Of a DNA stretch of 64,000 nucleotides, positions 43,780-55,675 are shown one piece after another (the first letter of the stretch is position 1; the number at the start of each line of letters is the position of its first letter). The notes below the pieces were generated by a model, which saw nothing but the letters and a program-made list of their open reading frames with translations, was not told the DNA's origin and made no database searches. The position numbers and the translations under genes are program-made. Source of the stretch: Juglans regia (lineage: Eukaryota; Streptophyta; Magnoliopsida; Fagales; Juglandaceae); assembly GCF_001411555.2 (NCBI RefSeq), contig NC_049911.1, positions 8,254,209 through 8,318,208 of the forward strand, written 5' to 3'.

Positions 43780-44600
43780 GATGTAGCATTCTCTTGTTAA
43801 TACCTGTTCTCCTCAGACTTCCCCCACTCCCTAGGGAGTTGAGAATTTCATTTTGAGGTGGTAGGTCAATGTGACGGCCTTTAAGCTGTTGAGGGTGGGC
43901 CTCCCGATGATGGGGTTGTAAGCCGACGAAGTCTTCACTACTAGAAAGTCGACCATCATCGGGCTATGCAGGGGCTACTCCACACAATGACGGATAGTGT
44001 GATGGTTCCCACAGGTTAGACAATGCTTCCGGAAAAGACTTTTAAGGGCATGGGGGCGGGGTAGGGTCACCCTTTCGTTGTTTGGCGAGATGATACTCAG
44101 CCGAGTATACCTCATAGCATCGGGCCCGCTTGGTATGTGCTTTCCTACTTTATGAGGTGATGCCCCTGCCCGCAAACTCTCTAGCTATGGTTCAAATTTC
44201 CCCAAAAGGGGGCTATTGCCTTGGTGGCGAATGGGGGCGACCTGGCGGTGGCTCCATTATCGCCAGTTGCCGTTGAGGGTTGTCGCCTGTCTATTCTGGT
44301 CACCTTTGTCCCAACTCCTTTCTCTTGATCTTCCTCTTCTCTCTTGCTCCTGTCTTTTGGCTGGGGAGCAGCAGCATTTCTGCTGTTCTGCGAATTCCTT
44401 TCTTCCTCCCGGAGAGAAGCAGTCTTTAGTATTATGTGAGGTGGACTGATGGTATGTGCAATAGCGGCGGATTGTTCCCCGGTCATCTTCTTTTTGAATG
44501 GCAAATGTGGGCCAATCGTACCACGGTCCAAATCCCTTTGTAGGGACTTCCTCTCGCCATTTCTCTTGGGAGTCCTTCTCCCCTTTCTCATAAGCATTGG
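43780..44600 (-). pseudogene. Gag C-terminus and protease-region remnants of the Tat-like element
   Basis: On the minus strand, about 44465-44415 encodes CTYHQSTSHNTKDC, the C-x2-H-x4-H-x4-C signature seen at the end of Tat-type Gypsy gag. Further on, about 43990-43830 encodes VDFLVVKTSSAYN and IIGRPTLNSLKAV, the conserved stretch just after the aspartic protease in these elements. Frames are broken by stops, and the bulk of gag (upstream) and everything after the protease region are missing. Confidence 0.75.
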
Positions 44601-44674
44601 CCTTGGTTGGGGCCTTCTCCGTCCTCTCTGCGCACTCCTCTTCCTTCCTTCATGGCTCCATCAATACCAAGCAA

Positions 44675-44691
44675 TTCCATAGACAACGCCA
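44675..44691 (-). other. Primer-binding-site-like sequence of the Tat-like element
   Basis: Minus strand reads TGGCGTTGTCTATGGAA one base inside the LTR edge. It starts TGGCG like Gypsy tRNA primer sites and fixes orientation. Confidence 0.55.
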
Positions 44692-44692
44692 C

Positions 44693-45355
44693 TGTTAACG
44701 TCGTGTTTCGCACACCTTTGGGCCAAGTTTCAATAACTCAAGTCTTAAAAAATGGGCTCTGCACAAGGTAGAAAAAACTATGGTTTTGAGAGGCCAGCCT
44801 TGGAGCCGGGTAACCTCCATTGCCCAAGTTAGTAAATATTTTTGAAATGTAGCAAATTAATAAGAGAGTCTAGGGATTAGAGAGAGTATTCTCATACCTA
44901 AGATCTGTAATTTATACTATAAGTCCGAGGAGCAGATTCGTGCCTGCTTTTATGAAGTCTGTGTTCTCCATATTATTCCTTTTATCATAGTCTTTAAATG
45001 CGATGTGGCTCCACGACGATGTCATTAATATGGCGTGTTGTCCAGGTGGCGGAACCATAAATGCGGCATGGTTCTCCAACCTCCTATTCTCAGTCTACCT
45101 TCCCTCTGGTCCGTTCATGCCTTCTCTATCAGTAGATCGACGGTCCCTCGTATATCACGACTGTTGTGCGAGCGGGCACTTGAGGATTGGACACTACTCG
45201 AGGGGTCCTCTGATCGACAAGTCTCATCCCCTGCATCATCATCTCTCCTATAGGTCATGTATAGAGGAGCCTCCTAGTGGGCCAAGTTAATAGCTTTTTG
45301 CTCCGAGTTGGGCTTGATAGGGCCTCTTGTGCCTTGTGGAGAAAATCCCCTTACA
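44693..45355 (-). repeat. 5' LTR of the Tat-like element
   Basis: 663 bp, TGTTAACG...CCCCTTACA, homologous along its length to 31095-31726 with visible indels. Confidence 0.82.
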
Positions 45356-45360
45356 AATAA

Positions 45361-46470
45361 TTTTTCTCATGATGCACATGGGTAGCTAATTTTTTTTTTT
45401 TTCATGAAAGAGGACAAAGCCCCAACATATGTAATTAATAAATATTTTAGGTGTCCTATCTGTTCTTAGAACATGTAAAACACATTTATGGTGGAATAGG
45501 AATAGGACGAGGATGTAGCCTGTATAACAGTTTTGATGCATACAAGCGGGGTGGGGAACCCCCGGGGAGTCGGCCCACATGGAGAGATTAAAAAAAAAGA
45601 AAAAAAACTGAATAAAGTTGGTTCATGCATCTTGCCCTCTTTTCGTCCGCTCCTTCAATTCCAAGATAAAGAAAACTTTACTTTCTACTTTCAAGCACAG
45701 TTGCTACTTCTTCTTTTACTTTATTTCCTTCTTGCAATCTCTACTCAGTCTGATGGTCGTTTGCTTACTGCATATCCTGCCCCTCTTTATCTCCCTCCCC
45801 CTCTCTCTCTCATTGTGAAAAGCTTTTTCTTTCATTCTTACAAGCACATCTACTACTTTCAAGCCCAAAAGTCAACATCTAGAGTTCCACATCACAACTG
45901 CTACTTCTTCTTCTTTACCAACCTCGAGATCTTGGTCTCTGTCTTCCCTATCTTTTTTTTCCCACCGAACCCATTTTTAAACTCAACCTCTAGATCATTG
46001 TCGTTTACAGGTTCGTATTGCAGTAGCTTTTGTTACTCTTTTTATCTTTCAAAAGACTTGAATGCATTTAGTTTGGGTTTGAATCTTGTTCTTTTTAAAT
46101 GTATTCCGGGATTTCTTGAAAAAGCATCCGTGTTTCGTGTGGTTCCTAGGCAAAATCCCCAGGAAAATCCTGGTAAAATGGAATTGAAGCTTCCGACTTT
46201 CTGTTTTTACTCTTGATTTTATTTAAAGTGAATGGAGGGAGACGAATTCGGGAGTTGAAAACGGAGGGAAGAAATATAAGAAACAGCCTCGTTTCATTTT
46301 CCACGTGGGCAACGGTTCTCCTGCGATTTCTCATCTCGGTTGCATGTAGTGTTTTTCTTTGTATAATTTTCCTTCCATCAAAGAGAACTAATTGCTAACA
46401 GAATTAAGCTTCACCATGGGAAACTCCTTTGAATTCAGAAACCAATTAGGCACAATCAAACTACACTTAT
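45361..46470. other. Unassigned region with a pyrimidine-rich stretch
   Basis: A 227-aa frame (45533-46216) exists but is low-complexity (Phe, Leu, Ser from TTC/CTT runs) and resembles no family I know. Two related blocks (TACTTTCAAGC... then GCTACTTCTTCTT) at about 45690 and 45855 show an internal repeat. It could be an old LTR or leader. I do not call a gene. Confidence 0.3.
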
Positions 46471-46668
46471 TTAGGGCTCGTTTGGATAATAAAATGAGAT
46501 GAGATGATTTTAGATAAGTTGAATAAAATATTATTAGAATATTATTTTTTAATATTATTATTATTTTAAAATTTGAAAAAGTTAAATTATTTATTATATT
46601 TTGTATAAAAATTTAAAAAAATTATAATAATAAGATGAAACTATCTCTATATCCAATATAAACCGCCA
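46471..46668. mobile_element. GTTTGGAT-family MITE
   Basis: TTAGGGCTCGTTTGGATAAT at the left, family core, and ATATCCAATATAAACCGCC at the right. Confidence 0.7.
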
Positions 46669-48244
46669 TGGAGACGTTGAGTCCAAGCAACAAATTATTG
46701 TGGCAAATATAGACTGAAAAAAAAAATCACACATTCAACTAAAAAATTTGCATAGCATACATTTTAATTTTATCTAGGCCTAGGCTTAGTCTTTTAACTG
46801 TTATAGTATATTGCCTTGGGCGTATAAAATTAAAAGTATATCTATTTTTAAATTAGTTTATTGTCATATGTAATGTATTATTGACTTGAAAATTTTTTAT
46901 ATTAGCTAAAATAAAAAATAATAAGAAAAATAATTTTTTTTATTAAATTATCGGACATGCGTAAGTTGTCTACTTTTTTTTTATCCAAATTAATAATAGA
47001 TGACTTCACAATTTTTATGTCAAAATAGGTGAGACCTTACCAACTGCGATCTGACATTCTATCTAATCCATCTATTTAAAATTTAAAAGAAAGTGAAACA
47101 CCTTTTTCTGTCGCCCAACATTTTTTTTTTTTTTTTTTGTTTTTTGGGCATGCTTGTCTCTGCATGCCTCTTGGGTTTTGGAAGAGTTTATATGCCGTCC
47201 ACGTTTTATCGTTCTAGTTGACCGTTGGTTATTTTTTTTTTTATATTTAATAATTAAATAAGTGATTTTAATACTTAATAGTTAAGAAAATAATTCTAAA
47301 TATATTGATATATTTTTTTATTTTTTAAAAATATTAAAAAAATATAAAAAAATACCTAGGTGGCATAGTAGCTTTAACCTTTGGATTTTGCAGTATGCAT
47401 ATGTATGGGCAAAACCTCGGTCATTTGTTTTTAGGAAAATAGTACCTCAAATCGCTCAGTCTTATTGTTTATGTATTTTAATTTTTTATTTAATGATTAA
47501 GAAAGTAATTATTAATAAAATTATATTTTTTTTTTCTTAATGATTAAGAATATTAAAAAAATATATTTGAAAGAAAATCAAAAGACAAAAAAAATTTAAA
47601 AAAAAACACAAATTTATGACTAACGATACGCCCAACGATAAATTTTGGCCGGCCCGCTAGCACATCGTTTTTTTATGTGTAGAGTATAAGACAACAACAC
47701 AGAAAAGAGTTTTACGTATAGAACATAGATGCGATTCTGGTTTTGGACAAATTAATTATGCAAGAGCTTCATTTTTCAGTGCTCGCGGGCTCAAAATTGG
47801 CCTTGCTTGATGATCTTGAGCATGGGTTTCTTTTCTTCCTTTCGATTATCCAAAGCAGTTTCTTTTTAAGATAGGCCTTAATCAATAAAGTTTTACTACT
47901 TATCATCTCCACAAACCACACAATACATTTATTTTTATTTTTTTTAGTTTTTTTTTAATTTATTCTTCTTAAACTAATTGAGTTATTTTTCAAGTAATGC
48001 TACTCATCATCTATTTTCTCATCACCTTATCATCATCCCATGATGTAACATTAGATGATGGGAGATTATTTCTTATGTTTTACTTGTAAACCTATTATTT
48101 AAAGCTACATTATAAGATGATGAGTAGAATTTTTCTCATCATCCATATACTACATATTTAGTAAGAGAAAAAATTAAAAAATTATGTATGGTATATAATG
48201 TGTAGTATAAGAATGATAAGTAAAATTTTTCTACTCAATATACC
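46669..48244. other. AT-rich intergenic DNA with MITE-like repeats
   Basis: No gene. 47215-47375 and 47450-47640 share an AATGATTAAGAAAGTAATT-type block and an ATTTTTTAAAAATATTAAAA-type block with 55808-56035, a second small repeat family. 46995-47165 resembles 16975-17135. Confidence 0.45.
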
Positions 48245-49328
48245 TGAACAAGAGTATACTTTCTTCCTGCTCAATGAACCCGAGCTGGGTCTTGTGAAGG
48301 TAGCCCTTACTCAGTAATTCCAAACAAGAGCATTGGCCTTGCTCGGTGATACTTTATTCCTACTCAGTGATCCCGAGCAGGGTCTTATGGATATAGGCCT
48401 TGCTCGGTGATTCTGAGCAAGGTATTATTTTCTTCCCATACTCGATTATCCAGAGTAATTTCTTGCAAATATCGGTCTTGCTCAATAATCTTAAACAAGA
48501 GCATACTTTACTCCCACTTAGTGATTCCAAGTAGAGTCTTGTGGAGATAGGTCTTGCTCAGAAATCCCGAGAGCATACTTTTTTGCAACTCAGTGATCTT
48601 GAGTAGGGTCTTATGGAGATTGGCCTTATTTGGAAATCACGAGCACGAGTATACTTTCTTCCTACTTGATGATCCCAAGCAGGGTCTTATGGAGATAGGC
48701 CTTGCTCAAGAATCCTAAGAAAAACGTTGGTGTTGCTCGGTGATCCTCAAGCAATGGCTTATTTTCTTCCTATGCTTGATTATCCAAATCAACTTCTTGT
48801 GAAGATCAACATTGCTCTATAATCTTGAGCAAAAACATACTTTCTTCCTGCTTGATGATCTCGAGCAGGGTCTTGTGAGATAGGCCTTGCTCGGTGATCC
48901 TGAGCAATGGCTTATTTTTTTCCTCTGCTCCTTTATCCCAAGTAGCCTCTTGTGAAGATCGGTCTTACTTAATAATCCCAAACAAGAGTATACTTTCTTC
49001 CAACTCGACATCCCATGCAGGGTTTTGTGAAGATAGGCCTTATTCAGGAATCATGAGCAAAGCATTGGCCTTGCTCGGTAATCCCGAGCAAGTGCATACT
49101 TTCTTCCTGCTCAGTGATCCCGAGTATAGTCTTGAAAAAATAGGTCTTTCTAGGAAATCCCAAGCAAGAGCGTACTTTCTTTCGTCTCAATGATCCCAAG
49201 CAGGGTCTTGTGAAGATAGCCTTGCTCAATAATTCAGAGGAAGAGCAAACTTTCTTCCTGCTTAGTGATCCCAAACAAGGTCTTGTGGAGATAAGCATTG
49301 CTCGGTAATCCCTAGCAAGAGCATACTT
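48245..49328. repeat. About 76-bp minisatellite with two hairpins per unit (13-14 units)
   Basis: The landmark CATACTTTCTTCCTGCTC or a variant recurs at about 48256, 48348, 48425, 48504, 48567, 48648, 48758, 48836, 48911, 48988, 49096, 49171, 49247 and 49323, mostly 75-80 bp apart. A typical unit carries TGCTCGGTGATCCCGAGCA and TGCTCAGTGATCCCGAGCA-like words, each able to fold as a 6-7 bp stem with a 5-base loop, about 38 bp apart. Open frames over it are by-products of the repeat. Confidence 0.9.
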
Positions 49329-49380
49329 TCTTTTTTATTTTATCTTTCCTAACTATCAGAAGGCAGCAATAGGTGATCAG

Positions 49381-50640
49381 TGCAAAAATGCAAGTGCATA
49401 GTATCATGATTTTATAGTAAAGTGATGAGAAGAATATCGTTCTCAGGAATTAATAACTTACTTTTGACAAATATCGAAATTATATTAATCTCAACTTTGT
49501 TTAGAAAAGTCACTAAGATTTTTATAATTGCAATTTAAAATAAAATTAATTCAAAAAAATACTCAAAGGAAGAAAGATGTTGTTCGAAGATCAAACCAAC
49601 GGGAAAGAAAACTTCTAGGAAATCGATTTCACCTAATCCTTCACTATGCTTTACTTATCTAACTAATTAAATTTAATTCTATCTTTTTGTTAGCAAATCT
49701 CTAATTCATCCACATGCCTATTTCGATAGTCAATCGGAAATATTCTTGTTCATCATTTTACATAAGAGTATGTAAATTAATAAAACAAGAAAGTATTAAG
49801 ACCAACGATTTTAATACTACATAAGTTCATACAAATCTTTCAATCTCTATATTTACCTATGCCGAAATATCTAAGATCTATATTATAATTTCCTCTTTCG
49901 ATATCAAATCATAAGATCAAAATCATCTAATTAATTACCAATTAATTAGAAGTAATAAATTTAGAATAAATTAAATAAACACGAAAGAGAATTATTTCAA
50001 ATTAACATAGAAAATTAAACACAATTCGGAATTAGATTATATCATTTTCTTAAAATAAAAAAAATTAAATTAATGCTAAAAATTAAATTTAATATAAACA
50101 AATTCATCCTAATTTTTTCTTAAAAGAATAGAAAAAAATAAAGGCTGAAAAATACTTCTGTCGTCCCGGCCTTCGCAAGTCGCAGCGTCCTTCTCTTTTT
50201 CTTTCGTAGCCGTCCTCGTCAATTTTTGCTTCGTACGCGCCCTCTTCAGTTTTTCTTCCAAACATTTTTTTTCCGTCCCTTCTCCAGCCTTTTTTTCGTG
50301 TGGTAGGTAGAATAGTAATCATGAGCCTCTTCCTTTTGAATTTCCGTTCAGTCCTTATCTTTTCAAAACAAAATCTATTCTTTCGGCGTCAACTTCAGCT
50401 TTTCGTTCAACTCTTTTTTTTTTCTCAAATCTGATATTGAAGTCCTCTAGTTTCAACTATTTTCATCTCTTGCTCTATCGAAATTCTACCGGTTTTGAAT
50501 GCAGAAATATGCTTCTATTCTCATTTCAAATTCTGCCATTTGACTGGTCTTAGTTTTTTCTATTTTACAAAAATTTAACTTGATCTTTATCATCTAAATA
50601 GAACTAATGACCAGCTTTATATTAGAATAAATCTTCATTT
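49381..50640 (-). repeat. Probable Gypsy-type LTR fragment, minus orientation
   Basis: Starts TGCAAAAATGCAAGTGCATA on the plus strand. Its reverse complement ends CACTTGCATTTTTGCA, resembling the end of the lone LTR at 41154-42794, and the neighbouring AT-rich text has the same style. The right border is unknown and no internal domain is attached. Confidence 0.45.
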
Positions 50641-51320
50641 AATTTTAAGAGAGTTTGTAGACGATAAGCTGCTAAAATTTGGATTTTTTTGTTCTTTAAA
50701 TCTGAAATAAAATTTAAATGATAACAATAAAATCTAAAATCAACAAATATAAATAAAATTAGATTAAAATTTAAAATTAAAAAAGTGATAAAATATAAAA
50801 AATTATGTAAGTCATACAGTTTAGAGCACGGTAGGATGATCATAGTGCTCGCATGCTGGTTAATTATAGTGCTCGTTGTGCTGATCAGATAGTGAATGCC
50901 AACAGTATGGTCGAAGTCGAACGATCTCACCTTCTCAGGCAATAATTTACGACGGTTTTGTAAGTGGGGAGCCACTATCTATGCTCATCCCAACAGTAGT
51001 GGCTTTGAAAATGATTTGAAATTTATCACTAGCGAGAAGAGCAATCCCATGCAACCGCTGTAACAAATGACCAAAGATACGCTTGGAGATCGATCGGCCG
51101 ATCCGCTAGTTCTTGCCTGCGCTCGGATGGAAGGAATAATGGATTTTCTTACTGGGAAGGCGTGATTTCTCAAAACTGCCAGTCCTTACCCATCTTCAGA
51201 TGGAGGGAAGAAGGAAAAGGCCTTTCTCTTTGAGATTGGATGTGATTGAGAGAGGATGCCTATTCGGCTTACATGTGACGAAAGCAAGAGTAAACAACGC
51301 GAGTGGTTAAATGCCCAAAC
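50641..51320. other. Unassigned
   Basis: Less AT-rich than its surroundings. Frames at 50985-51173 and 51186-51419 resemble nothing I can name. Homology to copy A starts only after it. Confidence 0.3.
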
Positions 51321-51655
51321 AAACGCGCGCACACATAGAACGTGGGGGAAATAGTGATTAAGATTAGTAATCATTCCAAAGCTTATGAATGATATAAGTT
51401 CTCGAATAGATGATCTCATAGAGAGTGCTCACCTTTAACAACAAAGACATGAGTTTGTTTGTCCCCTTGCTAGAAACACAGATCGTCAATCTTCCTTTAC
51501 AAACACCAGGCATTGCCAATTTACATAAGTTATTGAACATTTGACAAAATCCTGGTTCAGAATGCTTCTTTTCTTTGTCTTCATCTTTCTTTTGAGAAGG
51601 CTAGCCATCTACTTGGTTTCTTGAGCAACCAAAGAAGGAAGAAGATGCTGTCATG

Positions 51656-53062
51656 TTACACCTTATCATCATGGAACCACCATCTGGTCTCCTTGGGAGA
51701 TCGGCCATTTTTACAATTCTTTACATAGCGGTCATTATCTTCAGGGCGTTGCTGCAAGCAAGGTCATGACAACAAAAGATCAATATACAAAAAGAGTAGA
51801 GGGCATGTCTATCATTTACCAAGGCAATGGCTGTGCTCATTCTCTGATTTGAAAATTTTAGCAGAATCACATGAATGAATACTCTCAAAAATCAGTAACA
51901 ATCGCGGCATACTAAAAGTACAACCCAGTGACTTGAAAATGGAAGGATTCAGAAGATCCTAAAAGTTAGAAGCAAATAATGAGGGTCAAACCTTCACAGT
52001 CGAGCTTGATAGCATGGAGAGAATGCTGATACAGATAGAACTAACAGTCATGGCTGGGGACCATGAGTCATACAAAATATCTACAAAATTTCCACATTCA
52101 AGTAGTACATTAAATGTCAGTCTTGCTGCAAAGGTACTGAACATTTTATTTAAGGCAATCAAACTTGGATAAAGTTAATAAGACAAGGAGAATGATACCA
52201 AAGTACTAAAAAGCCATATAATCCAATTCACAAAACCTTCTGCAGGAAATATTTTTTAATATAATTTGATTCATTATTATTATAATTATTCAGTCTTGTT
52301 CAGACTGGTACAGGATCAGAAAGTTGGAAAACCAGGTTTGAACTCACACACTCTCGCTCTCTCATATTCCTTTTAACAAGCAAGTAGAATAATTTAGATA
52401 CTATAAAAAAAAAGTTTCTTTGGGAGATATTGGTCATCACTATTGCCAAATAAAAAAAAATGTAGTAAACAACAAACATCAATAGCCAAAAAGATATTAT
52501 GACTTTGGCATCCACCTACAACAGAAACTTCAAGGTTCCCAGCATAAAGTAGATATTAAAGATCAAAAGGGGGCATAAAGCTAAGAAATAATTAAACACA
52601 AATGCAAACGTAGCAATTCTGATCTGTACTCAACTCCAACAATGATTCTGGAAAACTGAAATAATCTGTGCTTACGTTAGTACTATGAATACCATAACAG
52701 GAAGAAATATACCTACAGCTGACATAACATGCCTCAATGGCTTATTGTTACACTAAATCTGCCATAATATACCTATCTCCTGATAGAAAAGTGGCACTAC
52801 AGCTGACGTAATATACCCTGATCACTTACTGTTCCTTCATGCTAAGACATAATGACATTGCAGACACCTTAACATTATAAAGCCACTTAGCCCTACCCTG
52901 ATTTATGCATGCCTTCATAAATAAGTATAAAATTCAAAGCAATTGCAATAATTTTAAGCTTTATTCTTTCCCATTCATTCCCAACCTTTTGTCTGGCATG
53001 TAGAGGCATATCCATATAATTCCAATTATACACCCAAGTTTTAAACTCTCTGTGTGTGTGTG

Positions 53063-53113
<51 letters not shown>

Positions 53114-53437
53114 GAAACAGTGAGAGTTGATGTTCAGAAGTACAAATTCACCTCTACCGTTTGATATAAGTCATGAATAAGAAGGTAGAACTTCACACAG
53201 TTCACTTATTGTTACTTCATGCTAAGACATAATGACATTGCAGACACCTAAACATTATAAAGCCAATTAGCTGCACCCTGATTTCCGCACACCTTCATAT
53301 ATAAGTACACAATGCAAAGCAATTGCAATAGTTTTAAGCTTCATTTTCTTGCCATTCATTCCCAACTTTTTGGCTGCATACAGAGGTCTCTACATATAAG
53401 TCCAATTATCCACCTAAGTCTTAAACTGAGTGTGTGT

Positions 53438-53477
<40 letters not shown>

Positions 53478-55244
53478 TGGTTAAACAGTGAGTGTTGAAG
53501 TTCAGAAGTACAAATACACCTCTGCCCGTTAGATACAAGTCATGAATAAGAAGGTAGAATTTCATACAGTTCACCTACGTTATGTATGGGACCTCGAATT
53601 ATTAATTTCAAGGAAAGAAAGCAATTAAACTGCTCAAAGAAGGAAGCCAATGTCTCGAAAGTTCTTTCTTTCCTCCTGTATGTTCCAGGACCATGGATAC
53701 CACATTTGTGCTAGCCTTGTCTCAAAGGAAGTTTTCCTTATCTCATGTTCCAGACAGACTTAAGGCTCCATATGTCCGGGGTTTACTACCCAAGAATGGG
53801 TCTTAAATGCCCCCGCTTGATGAGGTTTCACATCATAAAAGAATGCCATATATTAATTCTGTATCACTTCCAACATTTTCTAGGCAATTAATTGTGGTAT
53901 TACTGTCTTGCTTAATAAAGAAAATAACATAGATTTTAGTATCTAAAGACCAATAACATTGACCTCGTATCGGAAAAGATGTGAAAAAAATCTTCTAGAG
54001 TAAAAGAGATATCTTATAGACCAATAACAATTAACCTCATATCGAAAAAGATGTGAAAGAATCTTCTAGAGTAAAAGAGATATCTTATATTCATTATCAA
54101 TATTACACAGATGAATCGAGAACAACCATCACAGCCAGCAAAAGAGTGAATAGAACGAATGCAGAAGAAAAGACACAAAAGAACTCAAGCTGTGACTGTT
54201 ATAAATCATATACCACATACAAAGACCTCCAAGAAAGAGTGAGCCATAACAACTCAAGTTGGGAAAGTAAACTACACTTAATGAAGACATTTGTTATAAG
54301 ACAATAAGATATTGTGCAAGGATGATATGCTAACGGGGGTGGGGGAAGACAGTAATACGAGAGCAATAAAATTACCTAAACAAATATGGCCGTTGCTATA
54401 TATATGAGGATGCAGTGGAGCAGGATGCAGGAATACAACCTGTTAAACCCGCCACAAGAATCAAAATAAAACGACAAAACATCATCACAAAAATAAAAAA
54501 TGGGTAGAATTAAAAGGACTTTCAGCAAACCTGTGGGGCTTCCATTGGGTAATTCTCAGGAAAGTCGACCTGAAGTTGATAAATTTCATTTGCATACAGA
54601 GTTCCTGGAGCTCCATTGACTTCAATAACCCACCTTTTGGATCCAAAAGTCCCAATAACAACTAATTTTAACAAACTCACTAAAGCATGCTAATATAGAA
54701 ATTTTAAAAAAAGAGAGCGAGAGAGAGAGAGACTGGAAGAAAAAGGAAACTCCGTGAGAATAATTTAGAACTAGATGGAAAGACATAAAATTCAGATTAT
54801 GAACCCTAAACTTTACTTTCCGTAATAATATTTTTTCCTAGGTTTTCACATCAGTCAAACAGAGGTCGAATTGTTTTGATCAGTGCATAAAAGCTTAACA
54901 ACAGATCAAAACGACAAAAACCTTTGGAGGTTGTCAGTGACTTTGTGTTTGAAACCGGCGGGAGGATTGACCTGCCACTCGACAAGCTCCTTCTGGAGGC
55001 GATTGCAAGCAATCTTACTCAAAGCCTAAAAGCGTCCAGATAAAAAACATAATATTCAATCAGATTATCAAAAATAAAAAAGAAATAAACACAATCAGAA
55101 AAACACACCACCCACCCACCCATATAGACGTACAAAATTACTATTATTTGCCGTATTCTCTAAACACATATATTTATAAAAGTGTATTTGTGAAGTGAGA
55201 AGATTAGGGCAAACCTTTCGAGACGCGGCGGAGGAGCTGGTCAT
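51656..55244 (-). CDS. UBC16: Ubiquitin-conjugating enzyme E2, UBE2W/UBC15-18 type, copy 2
   Basis: Exons 55244-55215, 55025-54922, 54633-54531, 54439-54376, 52080-51992 and 51751-51656 have exactly the same lengths as in copy 1 (30, 104, 103, 64, 89, 96) and give 161 aa. It differs from copy 1 only at Ile62, Asn72 and Val81; all exon borders, Cys99 and the HPH motif are kept. Arabidopsis family members, as I recall them, carry the copy 1 residues, so copy 2 is the changed one. Intron 4 is longer (2.3 kb) because of a tandem duplication. Same strand as copy 1, and D2HGDH is the next gene upstream of it. No lesion seen, so both copies may be active. Confidence 0.93.
52826..53560. repeat. Two-unit tandem duplication in intron 4 of E2 copy 2
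   Basis: 52826-53190 and 53196-53560 share TTCATGCTAAGACATAATGA, AAAGCAATTGCAATA and other blocks, and each ends in an AG microsatellite (53068-53110 and 53454-53477). Copy A has a single unit (about 26440-26800). Confidence 0.85.
53949..54090. repeat. 71-bp direct duplication in intron 4 of E2 copy 2
   Basis: GACCAATAACA...AAGATGTGAAA...TCTTCTAGAGTAAAAGAGAT occurs twice in a row; copy A has one (about 27183-27250). Confidence 0.8.
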
Positions 55245-55675
55245 GGCTCAACTCTACAATGACGGAGAAATTAAGAGCGAGAGAGCAAGAGAGGGTGGTG
55301 GAGTTTGACGAAATGGACAAAGAGGACCGGCGGCGACGGTTTATTTATCTTTTCTTTTTTTATTTTTTATTTATTTATTCATTTGTATTTTGAGACCCCT
55401 CCAACCGGACAATGTGTCTTGGAGAATAAGCAATACTACGTAACCTTTCTAATTTTTATACATCATGTTTTTTAAAATTTTAATATTTTTTAATATATTT
55501 TAAATTTTTTTTTGAGTTTATTTTTTTAAAATAATTTATTTATTTTATTTATTATTTATTTATTAAATATTTAATAAAATAATAAATTAATAATAATTAA
55601 AAAATATGTAATATGTAAAAATTATGTGAATAATAATAAATTAAATAGATTTTTATCGATTTAGATCCCCAAACC
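55245..55675. other. Upstream region of E2 copy 2
   Basis: 5' UTR and promoter expected here. AG-rich text at 55270-55300 matches copy A. From about 55345 it becomes very AT-rich and no longer matches copy A. Confidence 0.45.

Larger units (their letters stand above)
31095..45355 (-). mobile_element. Degenerate Tat-like Gypsy LTR retrotransposon with nested insertions
   Basis: LTRs at 31095-31726 (632 bp) and 44693-45355 (663 bp) share the TGTTAACGTCGTGTTTCGCA start and GTGGNGAAAATC end. Flanks AGTAA and AATAA are a near match for a 5-bp target duplication. A primer site next to the right LTR and minus-strand gag/protease remnants place it on the minus strand. Removing the hAT (35769-40120) and a lone LTR (41154-42794) leaves about 8.3 kb. 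Reverse transcriptase and integrase are not recognisable. A plus-strand (antisense) ORF and tandem repeats remain, a combination known from the Tat group of Gypsy elements. Confidence 0.8.

Noticed and set aside
45533..46216. 227-aa reading frame
   Set aside because: Low-complexity Phe/Leu/Ser/Tyr composition from TTC/CTT-rich DNA, no domain, no promoter or splice context. Listed as unassigned only.
48817..49298. Frames of 60-99 aa over the minisatellite
   Set aside because: They read the repeat unit several times over and shift with unit length; no independent support.
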